Source: an uncultured Bacteroidales bacterium
GTDB lineage: Bacteria > Bacteroidota > Bacteroidia > Bacteroidales > Paludibacteraceae
Direction of reading: 5' to 3'
Assembly (NCBI GenBank): GCA_902799555.1
Contig: CADCBB010000009.1
Location: 1-64,000, forward strand
DNA: 64,000 nucleotides
Below the pieces are notes generated by a model, which worked only from the letters and a program-made list of their open reading frames with translations, ran no database searches and was not told the DNA's origin. Below are positions 17,040 to 29,100 of the stretch, one piece after another (the stretch's first letter is position 1; each line of letters begins with the position of its first letter). The translations under genes and the position numbers were made by a program.

Positions 17040-19298
17040 TCAGTGCTTCTCCGGCTTCGGACCACGACGCTCAGGACGCGGACCTCTGTCGAGACGTGCA
17101 CCATCACGGTCTTCACGACGCGGACGCTCACGTTTCTCCGGCTCTACATAGCCTTCGGGTTTCTTCTTCAGCGCTTTAGCGCTCAAACGGAACTTACCGG
17201 TCTTCGGATCGATCTCCAGCAGTTTGATGCGGATATGATCGCCTTCTTTGATGCCGGTCTCTTCCATCGTCTCGTAGCGTTTCCAGTCGATCTCGCTGAT
17301 ATGCAGCAGACCTTCCTTACCCGGCATAAATTCTACGAAGCAACCGTACGGCATGAGGCTCTTAACTACCGAGTCATACTCCTCGCCTACTTCCGGCAGA
17401 GCGACGATAGCTTTGATCTTTGCGATTGCTGCCTGCATCTGCTCGCCGTTGTTGGAAGCAACCTCTACCTTACCGCCCTTCTCGTCTTCGTCAATCGAGA
17501 TGACAGCGCCGGTCTCAGCCTGGATACCTTGGATGATCTTACCGCCCGGGCCTATTACAGCACCGATCATATCTTTCGGGATATAGAAGGATACAATACG
17601 CGGAGCGTGCGGCTTGAGGTCTGCACGCGGAGCCGGCATGCACTCCAGGATCTTACCGAGGATGTACATACGTGCCTCGTGAGCCTGTGCCAATGCGTTC
17701 TCCAGGATCTCGTAACTCAGACCATCTACCTTGATATCCATCTGACAAGCGGTCAGACCATCTTTGGTACCGGTCGTCTTGAAGTCCATATCACCGAGGT
17801 GATCTTCGTCGCCGAGGATATCACTCAGGATGGCGTAGTTCTTACCTTGGTTCTCCGAGATAAGTCCCATAGCGATACCGGAAACCGGTTTCTTCATCGG
17901 AACACCTGCGTCCATCAATGCCAGCGTACCGGCACAAACGGTTGCCATAGAGCTCGAACCGTTGGACTCGAGGATATCAGAAACCACGCGTACGGTGTAC
18001 GGGAAATCTTCCGGAATCATGTTCTTCAACGCACGGCAAGCGAGGTTACCGTGACCGATCTCACGACGACCTACACCGCGAGCGGCTTTGGCCTCACCGG
18101 TCGAGAACGGCGGGAAGTTATAATGCAGCAGGAATTTGTCTGTACCTTGGATCAAAGCCTCATCTACGATCTTCTCATCGCGACTTGTACCGAGCGTTAC
18201 GGTACTCAAGCTCTGCGTTTCGCCGCGGGTGAAGATACTACTTCCGTGAGGGCCGGGCAGGTAACCTACCTCGCACCAGATCGGACGAATCTCCGTGGTC
18301 TTACGGCCATCCAGACGCTTACCCTCATCGAGCACAGCGCGGCGCATAGCCTCTTTCTCTACATCGTGATAGTAACGGTCAACGAGTGCAGCGATTTCGT
18401 CGATATCTACGCCGAGTGCCTCTGCGCGTTGAGCCATATATTCAGCTTTTTCAGCCTTGAAATCATCGCAGATCTGAGTAAACATCGCTTCGCGGTGATG
18501 TTTGTCGGTATCTGCTGAAGTAGCTTGTGCATAAGCACGAGCATAACTGAAATCGTGAACAGCCTGCTTCAACTCCTCATCGTTCACCTCATGGCAGTAC
18601 TCACGCTTCGTCTCCTTGCCGTAAGCCTTCATCATCTCGTCGATAGCCAGACACTGCGGTTTGATAGCCTCGTGTGCAGCTTTGATAGCCTCAAGCATCA
18701 CTGCTTCCGGCACTTCTTTCATCTCGCCTTCTACCATCATAATGTTGTCGTACGTAGCGGCAACCATCAACTCCAGGTCAGCATGTTCGCATTGCTCGAA
18801 GGTCGGGTTAATCACCATCTTACCATCTACGCGTGCTACACGTACTTCGCTCACCGGACCCTCGAACGGGATATCCGAGCAAGCCAAAGCCGCACCTGCA
18901 GCCAAACCGGCAATGCTCTCCGGCATGTCGATGCCGTCAGCCGAATACATGGTAACGTTTACAAACGTCTCTGCGTGATAGTTAGAAGGGAAGAGGGGGC
19001 GAAGGGCGCGGTCAATCAGACGTGCAATCAGGATCTCATAATCCGAAGCTTTGCCTTCGCGGCGGGTGAAGCCACCCGGGAAGCGTCCTGCGGACGCAAA
19101 TTTCTCTTTGTACTCAACAGTGAGGGGCATAAAATCCGTTCCCGGCACTGCATCTTTGGCGGAGCAGACAGTGGCTAAGATCATCGTGTTGCCAAGCGTT
19201 GCCATTACGGCGCCATCTGCTTGTTTGGCCAACTTGCCTGTCTCCAGTTTGATTACTCGTCCATCGGGGAGAGCAATCTCTTTTGTAACAATATTCAT
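17040..19298 (-). CDS. pnp: Polyribonucleotide nucleotidyltransferase (PNPase)
   Basis: 752 residues from the ATG at 19298 ([20 protein letters not shown]); the frame upstream to 19406 runs through the promoter. Two RNase PH-like domains are visible ([20 protein letters not shown] with GFTRREG, then [15 protein letters not shown] and [20 protein letters not shown]), followed by a KH domain ([20 protein letters not shown]) and an S1 domain ([20 protein letters not shown]). The tail is unusually rich in Arg/Glu/Pro ([20 protein letters not shown]...), probably disordered and RNA binding. The enzyme degrades RNA phosphorolytically 3'-5'. Monocistronic. Confidence 0.98.
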   Translation of the reverse strand: MNIVTKEIALPDGRVIKLETGKLAKQADGAVMATLGNTMILATVCSAKDAVPGTDFMPLTVEYKEKFASAGRFPGGFTRREGKASDYEILIARLIDRALRPLFPSNYHAETFVNVTMYSADGIDMPESIAGLAAGAALACSDIPFEGPVSEVRVARVDGKMVINPTFEQCEHADLELMVAATYDNIMMVEGEMKEVPEAVMLEAIKAAHEAIKPQCLAIDEMMKAYGKETKREYCHEVNDEELKQAVHDFSYARAYAQATSADTDKHHREAMFTQICDDFKAEKAEYMAQRAEALGVDIDEIAALVDRYYHDVEKEAMRRAVLDEGKRLDGRKTTEIRPIWCEVGYLPGPHGSSIFTRGETQSLSTVTLGTSRDEKIVDEALIQGTDKFLLHYNFPPFSTGEAKAARGVGRREIGHGNLACRALKNMIPEDFPYTVRVVSDILESNGSSSMATVCAGTLALMDAGVPMKKPVSGIAMGLISENQGKNYAILSDILGDEDHLGDMDFKTTGTKDGLTACQMDIKVDGLSYEILENALAQAHEARMYILGKILECMPAPRADLKPHAPRIVSFYIPKDMIGAVIGPGGKIIQGIQAETGAVISIDEDEKGGKVEVASNNGEQMQAAIAKIKAIVALPEVGEEYDSVVKSLMPYGCFVEFMPGKEGLLHISEIDWKRYETMEETGIKEGDHIRIKLLEIDPKTGKFRLSAKALKKKPEGYVEPEKRERPRREDRDGARLDRGPRPERRGPKPEKH

Positions 19299-19375
19299 CT
19301 TTTTTTCGTCAATTTGGACGCCGTTTGCGTCCGGTGGTTTATAGTGTTGATTTGTATAGACCTCAAAAAATCGTG

Positions 19376-19407
19376 CAAATTTACTACAAAAAATTGAAAT
19401 GACCAAA
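19376..19407 (-). promoter_or_regulatory. Promoter of pnp
   Basis: Reverse strand TTTGGTCATTTCA, spacer, TAAATTTG (19376-19383); TTTGG -33 type. Confidence 0.75.
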
Positions 19408-19483
19408 TTTTTTCACCATATTCCGCAAAATATTGAATTTTTTGATATTAATGAAGAAAAAATATGGACATTTACATAATTTT

Positions 19484-20653
19484 TTATTTCCATAACCAGG
19501 GTAAATGCTTGTAATTGAGCAAAGCAACATCTCTTGTGACATTCTCAAAATCACCTGTATAAACCACAGCTCTATGGGCTATCGGTGTTTTAATCCACTC
19601 TGGTAATTTGCGTAAGGTGTCATCGAAAGAAGGCATATATGTCATCGCAGACTTGACTTCAATAGCATAAAGCTGCCCTTCCTCTTTAATGAGTATATCT
19701 ACCTCATTTTGATTGCTATCTCGATAGAAGAATACATTTCCTTCTTTGCCGCGATTAGTGCGATGTTTAAGACACTCCATAACAATCATATTCTCAAAAA
19801 TCGCACCACGCATTTTATCATATTCCAATTGACGTGGCGATTCGATATCTAAGAGATAACAAGCTAATCCCGGATCGTTGAAATAGAGTTTGGGAGTCTT
19901 TACCAATCGCTTGGATATATTCTCGTAGTACGGAGGCAATAAAGTAATCAAGTATGATGCTTGTAATACGGATAGCCAATGATTAATTGTCTTTCCATCT
20001 ACACCAACTTCGGCGCCTATCTCTGTGGCATTAAAGAGAGAACCAATCCGAGCCGCACATAATTTCATGAATTTCAAGAATTGCATTTGATCGCGGATCT
20101 TCAACAAGTCACGTACATCTTTTTCCAGATAAGTCTTTACGTAACTCGGATAGAACAAATGTGCCACATTCTTTCCGGCGCAAATAGCTGGATATAAGCC
20201 ATCAAATAATTGCTGATTGGTATTTTTCTCTGTATTTCCTGCTTCCTCTAATGACATAGGAAGTAACTCATATACACCTGCACGGCCTGGCAATGACTCT
20301 GTCAAACCCTTTATCAATTCCAAATTGCTACTTCCGGTAAGAAGGAATCGCTTTTCAGGATGGTTATCGACAATGCCTTGGATATAATCCAAAAGTACAG
20401 GAACTTTTTGTACTTCGTCAATAAACATTCCCTCTGGGTGTTGATTTAGAAAAGCAACCGGGTCTTGCTCGGCGAATGTACGCACATGTAAATCCTTCAT
20501 ACTATATTGTGGATATTCCGGAAATAGATGTTTGAGCAAGGTGGATTTTCCGGACTGACGGGGACCGGTAACTGACAATACTGAGAAATACTGAACTGCT
20601 TCCTTCAGCAGTGCCTCCATTTTACGGGGAAGATACATGTCTGCATTAGCCAT
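19484..20653 (-). CDS. AAA_14/DUF4143 ATP-binding protein
   Basis: 389 residues. An N-terminal AAA domain has Walker A GPRQSGKST (about 30-38), Walker B GMFIDEVQ and sensor LLTGSSN. The C-terminal DUF4143 half has the restriction-like segment NEVDILIKEEGQLYAIEVKS. Such proteins are widespread and often multicopy in Bacteroidetes, and their job is not settled. The start could be ATG 20653 (MANADMYL) or the internal MYLPRKME. It has its own promoter. The neighbouring gene is another accessory ATPase, suggesting a variable locus. Confidence 0.88.
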   Translation of the reverse strand: MANADMYLPRKMEALLKEAVQYFSVLSVTGPRQSGKSTLLKHLFPEYPQYSMKDLHVRTFAEQDPVAFLNQHPEGMFIDEVQKVPVLLDYIQGIVDNHPEKRFLLTGSSNLELIKGLTESLPGRAGVYELLPMSLEEAGNTEKNTNQQLFDGLYPAICAGKNVAHLFYPSYVKTYLEKDVRDLLKIRDQMQFLKFMKLCAARIGSLFNATEIGAEVGVDGKTINHWLSVLQASYLITLLPPYYENISKRLVKTPKLYFNDPGLACYLLDIESPRQLEYDKMRGAIFENMIVMECLKHRTNRGKEGNVFFYRDSNQNEVDILIKEEGQLYAIEVKSAMTYMPSFDDTLRKLPEWIKTPIAHRAVVYTGDFENVTRDVALLNYKHLPWLWK

Positions 20654-20677
20654 AATACTTCAATCTAAAATTCGCTG

Positions 20678-20708
20678 CAAAGGTACAACTTTTTTCTGAA
20701 ATATGCAA
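20678..20708 (-). promoter_or_regulatory. Promoter of the DUF4143 ATPase gene
   Basis: Reverse strand TTGCATATTTCA, spacer, TACCTTTG (20678-20685). Confidence 0.75.
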
Positions 20709-20792
20709 GCGTTTATAGAATTTTTTATGCAATCTCGGAGTTTAATTCCGAAATTACATAGTTTTTTTTGAATCATTTTGGGCGTGTGAAAC

Positions 20793-20820
20793 AAAAAAAA
20801 ACGGAGCGCCAAACGCTCCA
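20793..20820 (-). terminator. Terminator of the 20887 ATPase gene
   Basis: Reverse strand GGAGCG-TTTGG-CGCTCC followed by a T-run. A nearly identical hairpin ends the next operon at 22143-22167. Confidence 0.85.
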
Positions 20821-20886
20821 TTGATCATTCTATATAATCTGAATTATTCAAATTAAATAATTCTTTTTGAATAATCATTTACGTGG

Positions 20887-22053
20887 TTATATTTCAAATC
20901 CTCGTCCGTACTTCTTTTGTATCCACAGCATTAAGAAATAATCGTTAACTTGATAGTACTTTTGACCGGCTTGATTGATATATTCTGCTACCCAACCATC
21001 GGCCTTTAATTTACGGACTGCTGACTGAACAGAACTGGCAGAGCCCAAACGATACTTACCTACAAATGCTGCACTTGTTATTTGCATAGCTTTGCCGCTC
21101 CGAGCGATAGCATAGAGGACTTCTTTCTGAGAGGATCCGACGGACATTAAATGCGTGCGATAACTAAAGTCATTCTCTTCAATGATTTCATCAATCGCCT
21201 GTCGAATCGTGTCTATTGTACACCATTCTTTTTTTCCCGTTAAAGAGAAGGCGATATTCAGCGTTTTCTGCATGGCAAACGTATTGCCGTCAAACAAGTC
21301 ATATACGCGATCTACATCTTCCGGCGCAATATGCTTGTCATATTCCTCAAAGTGCATTGTTGCAAAGGCGTTGTATTTGCTTCGTTCAATTTGCTCCAAT
21401 GTGATTGTTGCGGCGCTATTATAAAATGGACGATTGTAATCTTGAAACATCTGACCTAATAAATGCCGGTCGGAGCCCGCAAAAACAAATTTGCAGTTTC
21501 GCATCTTCTGAATATGCGTCCGTAGAATAGCTTCTACATTCTTTTCCGGATAGTCTGCTATTCGCTGAAACTCATCAATTGCTACAATACATGGTTTGTC
21601 TGCTTGCTCCAAAAAACGAAATACCTCTTCTATGGTATAAATTGCATTTTCTATATGGCCGATAGACAGACTTAATTTCGGAAATCCGGTCATGGGATCG
21701 ATCGTATATTCGGTATGCAATGATTGTACTGTTTGTGCAAATTGTTTCATCAACTTATCGCCCAACGAAGCAGTAGCCTCAAACACGGCTTTTCCGAACT
21801 CATAGGTAAATTCTTGCAAATTACCCGTTTGTAATATATCCACAAAGATGGTATAGTACTTTCCTTTGATGGCAGGTTGCTCAAAACAATGCTCAATCAA
21901 TTTGCTTTTCCCGATACGACGCGGCGCATGGAGCACAACGTTCTGCCCATTAGTCAAATAGCGAACCAATCGCTCGGTCTCTTTCTCGCGATCACAAAAA
22001 TAGGGATCTGGAATAGTTCCAAGGACTATAAAAGGATTTGTCACTTTTTCCAT
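20887..22053 (-). CDS. Archaeal-type ATPase (PF01637-like) with C-terminal winged helix
   Basis: 388 residues from the ATG at 22053 (MEKVTNPFIVLGTIPDPYFC); the longer frame starts at a TTG inside the promoter. Walker A is APRRIGKS, Walker B PCIVAIDEFQRI, and FVFAGSDRHLL fits sensor 1. The C-terminal third reads like a winged helix (AFVGKYRLGSASSVQSAVRK, then LKADGWV). These are STAND-like ATPases of uncertain function, frequent in Bacteroidetes genomes. Monocistronic with its own promoter and terminator. Confidence 0.85.
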   Translation of the reverse strand: MEKVTNPFIVLGTIPDPYFCDREKETERLVRYLTNGQNVVLHAPRRIGKSKLIEHCFEQPAIKGKYYTIFVDILQTGNLQEFTYEFGKAVFEATASLGDKLMKQFAQTVQSLHTEYTIDPMTGFPKLSLSIGHIENAIYTIEEVFRFLEQADKPCIVAIDEFQRIADYPEKNVEAILRTHIQKMRNCKFVFAGSDRHLLGQMFQDYNRPFYNSAATITLEQIERSKYNAFATMHFEEYDKHIAPEDVDRVYDLFDGNTFAMQKTLNIAFSLTGKKEWCTIDTIRQAIDEIIEENDFSYRTHLMSVGSSQKEVLYAIARSGKAMQITSAAFVGKYRLGSASSVQSAVRKLKADGWVAEYINQAGQKYYQVNDYFLMLWIQKKYGRGFEI

Positions 22054-22071
22054 AGTTTTCAAATTTTGCTG

Positions 22072-22103
22072 CAAAGGTACAACAATTTTTTGAATTATGC
22101 AAA
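22072..22103 (-). promoter_or_regulatory. Promoter of the 20887 ATPase gene
   Basis: Reverse strand TTTGCATAATTCA, spacer, TACCTTTG (22072-22079). Confidence 0.75.
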
Positions 22104-22142
22104 TTTAATTATTCAAAATGTATAATTTGTTTTAAATAAAAT

Positions 22143-22167
22143 AAAAAACGGAGCGCAAAACGCTCCA
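22143..22167 (-). terminator. Terminator of the DUF4160/DUF2442 operon
   Basis: Reverse strand GGAGCG-TTTTG-CGCTCC followed by TTTTTT. An 8-bp-period tandem repeat (CTATCATT, CTCTAATT, CTCTAACT, CGTTAACT, CTTTCATT, CGTTAACT; 22171-22218) lies between the last gene and this hairpin. Confidence 0.85.
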
Positions 22168-22220
22168 TTTCTATCATTCTCTAATTCTCTAACTCGTTAA
22201 CTCTTTCATTCGTTAACTCC

Positions 22221-22373
22221 TTAGAACACCGGTGTCCTTGTCGGATTCTTCGGACGCCAAGTAGGTAAGAAGTTTGGCTCGATATTACTGTTAGATGGCT
22301 GAATCATCACAAATGTATCCGAACCAATGTTGTCGATGCCAATTTCCGGCTTTATGTATGTACGTTTTTCCAT
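22221..22373 (-). CDS. 50-residue peptide of the MxKxxYxKPEI type
   Basis: An ATG at 22373 opens MEKRTYIKPEIGIDNIGSDT; the tail is Asn/Pro/Arg-rich (NIEPNFLPTWRPKNPTRTPV) and the frame ends at TAA 22221. It starts 15 nt after the DUF2442 stop, so it is very likely the third gene of that operon, and the terminator follows. It shares the basic-Tyr-Pro-Glu opening with the 44-residue peptide at 9207-9341. Function unknown. Confidence 0.65.
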   Translation of the reverse strand: MEKRTYIKPEIGIDNIGSDTFVMIQPSNSNIEPNFLPTWRPKNPTRTPVF

Positions 22374-22388
22374 AATCGTGATATTCTA

Positions 22389-22682
22389 TTAAACATTTGC
22401 TACATAGTCCAACTCATTGCGCTTAATCAGCAACGGATAGCGCTCAGGGTGACGTAGAGACTCAACTTCCAAATCTACTTGTAACTTTGGCCATTCAATA
22501 GCATTGTTACCGCTCATTCGAACATCCAATACTTCATTGATGGTTGCGTCTCTCATCCACGGCACACGATTGTACGATAGAAAATAATCCTGTCCTTGAA
22601 CAGAGATCATTATCCCGCGATCGTTAATCATCAATACGTCCGCCAATGTGGAGTTGATATTGTTTCTTAAAGTACTCTGCAT
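22389..22682 (-). CDS. DUF2442 domain protein
   Basis: 97 residues if started at 22682, overlapping the upstream DUF4160 gene by 59 nt; a later start near ADVLMINDRG is possible. The segment LMINDRGIMISVQGQDYFLS, then YNRVPWMRDATINEVLDVRM and WPKLQVDLEVESL matches DUF2442. DUF2442 genes are commonly paired with DUF4160 genes, and the pair has been considered toxin-antitoxin-like; that role is not demonstrated here. Middle gene of a three-gene operon. Confidence 0.85.
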   Translation of the reverse strand: MQSTLRNNINSTLADVLMINDRGIMISVQGQDYFLSYNRVPWMRDATINEVLDVRMSGNNAIEWPKLQVDLEVESLRHPERYPLLIKRNELDYVANV

Positions 22683-22875
22683 AAAGTTCTACTATGCTTT
22701 GGATTTTATTAATCTCGTGTTGGCTAAAGTCCCCTTTGTAGGCTACTTCCACTTTGGGCTCTAACCAAATCTTCGCCTCTTTATCTTCCTTTATAATATG
22801 AATATGCATTCGTTCTTCCTCGTTGGAGTATATTTTAAATGCGTATCCTTTCTCTTTCAGGAATATTGGACTCAT
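22624..22875 (-). CDS. DUF4160 domain protein
   Basis: 83 residues from the ATG at 22875 (MSPIFLKEKGYAFKIYSNEE); the reading frame extends to a TTG at 22899 but that lies inside the promoter. The family core is RMHIHI ... AKIWLEPKVEVAYKGDFSQHE followed by an I-x-x-I-x-x-I helix. Small cytosolic protein, first gene of the operon with DUF2442 and the 50-residue peptide. Possibly part of a toxin-antitoxin-like pair. Confidence 0.87.
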   Translation of the reverse strand: MSPIFLKEKGYAFKIYSNEEERMHIHIIKEDKEAKIWLEPKVEVAYKGDFSQHEINKIQSIVELYAEYFKKQYQLHIGGRIDD

Positions 22876-22896
22876 AGCAAATTTTCTTTTCGGCTG

Positions 22897-22927
22897 CAAA
22901 GTTACTACAAAATAATCAAATATGCAA
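22897..22927 (-). promoter_or_regulatory. Promoter of the DUF4160/DUF2442 operon
   Basis: Reverse strand TTTGCATATTTGA, spacer, TAACTTTG (22897-22904); start codon 22 nt downstream. Confidence 0.7.
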
Positions 22928-23014
22928 ATAATTAGGGCAAAAATTTTAAATTGCTAGCATTTTTATAAGTTTTGAACTAATTAGGTGCTGTTTGCAGAAT
23001 ACTGCGAACGTAAT

Positions 23015-23055
23015 TTCGAGGTGAGGCGGTTTTGCACCGCCCCGGTGCCCTCGAA
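23015..23055. repeat. Large nested hairpin downstream of the giant surface-protein gene
   Basis: Outer arms TTCGAGG/CCTCGAA (23015-23021, 23049-23055) enclose a second perfect hairpin GGCGGT-TTTGC-ACCGCC (23025-23041). It follows the stop at 23102 on the reverse strand by about 50 nt. There is no T-run; it could be a 3'-end or REP-like structure. Confidence 0.65.
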
Positions 23056-23101
23056 GTTACATATTACGCAAATTTTTGTAGTACTTTTTCGCCATTTTCT
23101 A

Positions 23102-26100
23102 TTATTTTACCATTTTTCCGTTCACATCATACATCTGTCCGCCGCGGAGGATATATACATGCTCATCGATGATCACTTTCTGTACACCAGCTTTCGCATC
23201 GATCTGGTCAATACCGGTTACAACACTCTGAGCTTTCGCGCGGAGCAGTAAGCCGTAACCGTTATTCTTACCCTTGTTCAGATCAACGGTGTACTCGCTT
23301 TCGCTGATATTCCAGATGATAGCGCCTTCATAGGTCAGATATACATCTGCATCTGTTACAGCTTCTGTCTGCAGTGTGTACACACCTGCTATCGGAGCGT
23401 AGAGTTGCAGCGTGTAAACAGCCTGGTCATTAACCATTGGAGCATCTTCTGCAGCCAACTTCAAGCCTCCATAGTTCATCGTGTAGATCAACGGAGTGGT
23501 CGGGTTAGAAGTAGCGAACATACGTTGCATATCTCGGCCGATCTGATACGTGCTTGTTGCATCTTCGTCAGCGGAGATGTACATATGGTCCGTACCTCTC
23601 TCACCGCTCATCGTTACCATGATCGGCTCTGCAATCTTAGCTTGCGTACGAGCAGGTGCGTAAACCTGATCAACAGTTGCCTGAGCCGCATTGAAGCCCA
23701 TCGTACCATCAGCCGAAGCTTGGATGAAGAATGCGCTACCAACCGTCAGGTTAATCTTCGAGAGCAGATATGCATCGTATCTGTAGTCCTTAGCGTTAAG
23801 TACAAGTACATAACGTCCGGTAGATTGACCTTCCGGTGTGGTTTCTGCGATATTGGTGTTGTTGATTGACGAGTAGCACAGACGCATGTTGCCAAGTCCA
23901 TTCCAACCTGCGTCAGAGGATGTTCCGGAACCGGTTGCAGCATGCTGGCTGAATTCGACCGTCGGATCTGCATCGAACGTGTAGTCACCTGCTTTCTTGA
24001 AGCGGTACGTTTGGATGTCACCGTTGACGGTCATGGAGTAGGTATGACCCGGAGTCATAATACTGCGGAACTTCTTCCAGCCGTACTCACCATTCTTACG
24101 AAGTTCACCGTGGTAGTCCTCGATAGCATAGTCCACTTCATTGGTCAGCTGTTCCCATTGGTTGTTTCTCCAACCGTAAACGCCGCTGGTTGCACTTACC
24201 GGGAACGGAACGGAGAAGTTATGCCACTGAGCTTCTGCCTTTGCTGCACCGCCTTCATCCGTAATATCTACGCCTAATGTGAAGTCGAAGTAAGCATCGC
24301 CATCTACATGTAAGTTCTCAGCGTTCATCACCTGACCGGACTTGCCGTGCGTACCACCGATATAGAAGTCTTGCACATCCAATTGTTTGTTCTCAGCAAT
24401 TTGAACCTTACCACCGTTTTCGACGGTCAAGTTATCAAGAGTAGCATCTACATTAATAGTCAGCGTCTTTCCGTCTGGAACAATCACAGCATCTGTCAGC
24501 GTTACAGTCGATACATTCATATCCGTCGTAATCTTCTTTACCCATTTGTAAAGAGCGACATTTGTACTTGTATTGTAACAAGAGAAACGTTCTTGTCCGG
24601 ATGTGGAATTATATTTCAAATACTTCTCGGTTCCTGCCGATTGAATAGTAGCAGTAGCATCTGCTGCAATTGTAATAATCCAAGATCCGTTCTTAACAAT
24701 AGCATTCTGTGTTGCAAGATAATTATTGCTTCCAAATTGAGGATCGTACAAATATCCCTTAACACTCGTGTTCATGTCGTAGAGGCAGAATTGTCCTTCG
24801 CCATAACCATTTTGAACATAAAGTTTAGCTACATCATCAGAAGGATTACTAATCTTATTGTCTTCTTTCGTGATAGCAGTTTGTGTACGCCAGCATTTGT
24901 TTCCGTCAATATGCTGCAAACCTAATGCATAACCTTCATTCTTAGCAGCAATAATCACAACATCACCGGTATGGATTTGGTTCTCATTTGTTACTAAGAT
25001 CCATTCTCCATTAGAGAGGTCTTCCGCTACAATAGCATCATTGTCCGGTTCCGGAGTAATAATCAACCATTGAGCCACATAAACGCTATCTGCAGCAGGA
25101 GTTCCCATTACAAAGTCTGTCGTACTTGCATCGTACACTGCCCCTGTAGATTCATTTCTCCAACCTATAAATTGTGTTCCTTCTTCAGCCGCAGGAGCTG
25201 CAATGAGATCATAACTCTCGCCTTGGTGTTTGTTAGCAATTGTTTGAACCGTTGTTTCTCCGTTCTTGAAGATAACATCTGCTTTACTTACTTCAATCCA
25301 TTGAGCGGTTAGCGTAATGTCGTTTTGAACATTGCTAATTGTAGCATCAGCGGCGTACGTATTCACACCATCAGACCAGCCGTCAAATGTGAAGTATTGC
25401 TTCGTCGGCTCACTTCCGTCCATGGTATAACTGCTACCCTTTGTAACTGTTTGTTCCGAGAAGTTGCCTTCACCGCCATTCAAGTCAAACTCAATCGCGA
25501 ACAACTCTGCCGGATACGTTGTGAAGAGGCCTTCAGATGTTTGATAAGTGACTGCAATACTGGAGAAGCGTACTTGTTTGGTTGCTGTAAATACTACGGA
25601 AGTAGCACTACCTTCCCAAACTTCACCAGTTAAACTTACGTTATTCACGGTGAAGTTTGTTGCCTTGTAACTGCTTAACGAAACAAACTCTACTTTCTTA
25701 ACCGTAGTGCCATTTCCATTAACAGTCAATGTCGCATTTGCATATACGCGAACATGATTTGATTCCCCACTTCCGCTGCTTGCTGTGAATTTAATCGGCT
25801 TGCCTTCTTCGATTGTGACATTAGAATAGCTATTAAATCCGGAATTCTTGCTTGCTGTTTTCTCAACAATATTCGAGCGGGTATAAACAGCATACAACTC
25901 TTTATCTGCTGTAATAGCATATGCACCTGCGTTGATAGTTGTCGGAACTTCTGCCGTTTCATTGATCAACTCTGTCTCTGACCAACCTACGAAACTCCAT
26001 CCGCCATCTTGCAGCGTCTGCGACAACGTAGCCTCAGGCAGCGTAATGCCAGAGCCGATAGAAGATTCTTGAATAGTTTCCGAAGTTACACTTCCGTTTC

Positions 26101-29100
26101 CGGCGTGCAGAGTTGCTGTATAGCGTTTCTTACCAATACCGGTAACAGTCAATGTCTGACTTGCTACGCCACTAGTGAACGTAATCGTCGCACTCTTATC
26201 ACCTTCTGCTATCGGAGCGAAGCGGATAGTCAGTGTTTGACCATCTTCCGAGCCGATTACATCATTATCCAATTCCGTTTCAACCGTAAAGACATTATCT
26301 CCCTCAATGGAATATGTTGCGTTGGCGACAAGATAACTACCCTTCAAATTAACCGTCAAATCTTTTGTCAAATTCGGCTCCACATTATCAAATGCGAGAG
26401 GATTAGTTGCCGTCAGCGTCAGTACCGGCGTCGGAGGTGTTACAGTTACCGCACAAGTAGCCGTGAACTCTCCGTCTTCCGTCTTCACTTGTACTACACC
26501 GCTACCAACAGCCTTACCTGTTACTTTACCGTTAGCATCTACCTCCACATATGCACTTCCTTCAGTTACCGACCAAGCTACATTTTTGTTAGAAGCGTCG
26601 TTCGGTTTTACAGTAGCAACCAGTGCCTCCGATTGACCTTCTTCTAAACTCAATTCAGTTTTGTTCAGTTCTACGCCCGTAGCAGCAACCGTCACAACGA
26701 TGTCTATAGTTGTCGTCTGCGCACACTTATAATCGTTGCTTACTGCCTGACGAGCCTGTACCGTATAAGTACCTGCTACAACTGCACTAAACTTATTCTG
26801 ATTGTCAATCGAAGCAGCATTTGCATTATTAGAAATAACACTATATGTTACCGTATTACCGTTGCCACCCGTCGTAGCCAGCTGTGCTTTCTCGGACGCG
26901 TCAATAGCTGTCGGTACAGAACTTGCAAATGCCAATTCCGTTTCCGGCTCTATACAAATAACCGTCTTGCGGTAAATCTGCGGGAGAAGCATTGATGCTG
27001 AGAGGTCACTGCTATAAGTCGTGAATCGATTATTAGTTACATTGTGAAGGATTCTATTTCCTGCCGTATTGCTATTGCTGATTGTTGCTGCATGAGTGGT
27101 TTCATCTATGGAAATTGCCCAATTGAAAGCGTTATTGTCCCATGCCAATTTCTTTACTGCCGTCTCCTTCAAATATTGTGTGCCATTCGATAATGTCCAG
27201 TAATTTCCACTCTTTCCTAACGTAAATTGTTGTGCATCATCACTCAATTCTGTGATTTCTGATTTGTCTTCGGAGAATGTAGCAACCTCCTCACCAAAGT
27301 AATTTGCGCTATTAGATGTGGTAATAGTACTATTTGTTGTCTTTCCTTGAGTGTTGCTTGCTATAACGATGATATCACCATCATTCAAATCGTTAGTACT
27401 CTCTACCAACTCCCAAAGTGTCGAACCAGGACCAACTATCTTATATGTAGCACTTGCTACTTCACTCAGCGTCGTGTTTTCTGCAATAGCAACCGCCTTA
27501 ATGGTCATGTTCGTTGCTACGCTGATAGCCTCTGTATATTTCGTGCTTCCTGTGGTCGGAGTCTCGCCATCAGTTGTGTAGTAAATATCTGCGCCTTCCG
27601 TTTCGCAAGAGAGTTCAACGCTCTTAGTCTCCGTATAACGACCAGCCTCTACAGAGAATGTCGGAGTAGCGCATTGCGGCAGATTAATCGTGTATTCTGC
27701 ACTCTTAACCGTACTATTCACATAATTCTCTTTAACTGCAACTGCTTTCAATGTCAACGTGTGATCTACGCGAACAGCCGAAGAATAAGTCAGTTTTGTA
27801 TCACTCGTTGCAGGGTTAGAACCATCGGTCGTGTAATAGATAGTTGCGCCTTCTGTAGCTGTTTCAATAGTAACATTTTTAACTACAGTATATTCGCCTT
27901 CTTCTGCATTAAACGTCGGCGTTTCGCATACTGGTAGTACGGTATTGCAATCCGTCGCATAATTGGTACGAACAGTTGCGTCCTCTTTATAGTTAATCTT
28001 AACCGATTTAACATAGACAGAGTTAGTAGTACATGTAACAGTAATCTTTACGGCACCAGTAGCATCGTCAGTACTTTGCGGAGCTGTAAACGTAGTTGTT
28101 CTATCGGTAGTTCCTCCAGATACTGTAACATTATTATCTGTTACATAATTTGTTAAACCTACTTGTATAGCAATTGAGCCTGCACTACTACTGGCATTTG
28201 TACTATAAGTGATAACTACAGAACTTACTTCTCCATAAGAAGCCTTAGTTGTTGCATTTGCGCCACTTGCATTTTTAGTTACTTGTATTCCACGTCCGGT
28301 TTGCATTTGGCTTCCAGCCTGTCCAGAAGTCCATAAATCGTCATTTGTACCATCTTCACCTTCGCCCCAGGCACTAGTATTAAATGTTGAAGTTACAGAT
28401 GCATCATTTGATCCAGGCGTTTCATTTGCAAATACTGCATAATACGTTGCGCCGCCTACAGGCATCGTCAGCGTGTTAGCATATTCGAACAAATCGCTCG
28501 GGGCATCTGTTGCGTCCGTATAATGCTGCGTCTCAGTCCAGCCTACAAACACCTTGCTGTTATCGCAATCCGAAGCAGTTGGAACAGGAGCTGCGGTCAA
28601 AGCCGTTCCTGCAATTGCAGTCTGACTTTGAGGATTCTCTCCGCCATTAACTACCCAACGCACCGTATAGAGTTGATCCCAGATAGCATACAAATCAATA
28701 TCCTCTGTACCGGTATAGGCTGCACCTGCTGCCAAAGTTACTGCGCCCGAACCATCAGCCGCATTATTCCAATGCTTGAACTGATACCCCTCACGCGAGA
28801 ACGTATTAGCCGCTTTAGCATTATACTCTTCTCCATATGTAAAGTTTTCCTCTACCTCATCTGCTGTCGGACCGTTAGGCTTGTATGTGACGGTGATGGT
28901 ATTAGGTGACCACTGCGCATAAAGCGTTGCTGCGCCTGTTACAGTATAAGAAGCACCTTTTTCAAGTAAAGCTCCTTCGTTGTTCACTTTCCAACCTGAC
29001 AAACTGAAACCTGCTTTTGTAAAACCGCTGCTTGGCAGTGTGGTTGCTTCGCCATCAGTAACATTGACTGCTTCTATAGAACCAGTTCCGCCATTTGCAT

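Noticed and set aside
17043..18518. 491-codon + strand ORF opposite pnp
   Set aside because: Shadow frame over PNPase KH/S1 and core domains.
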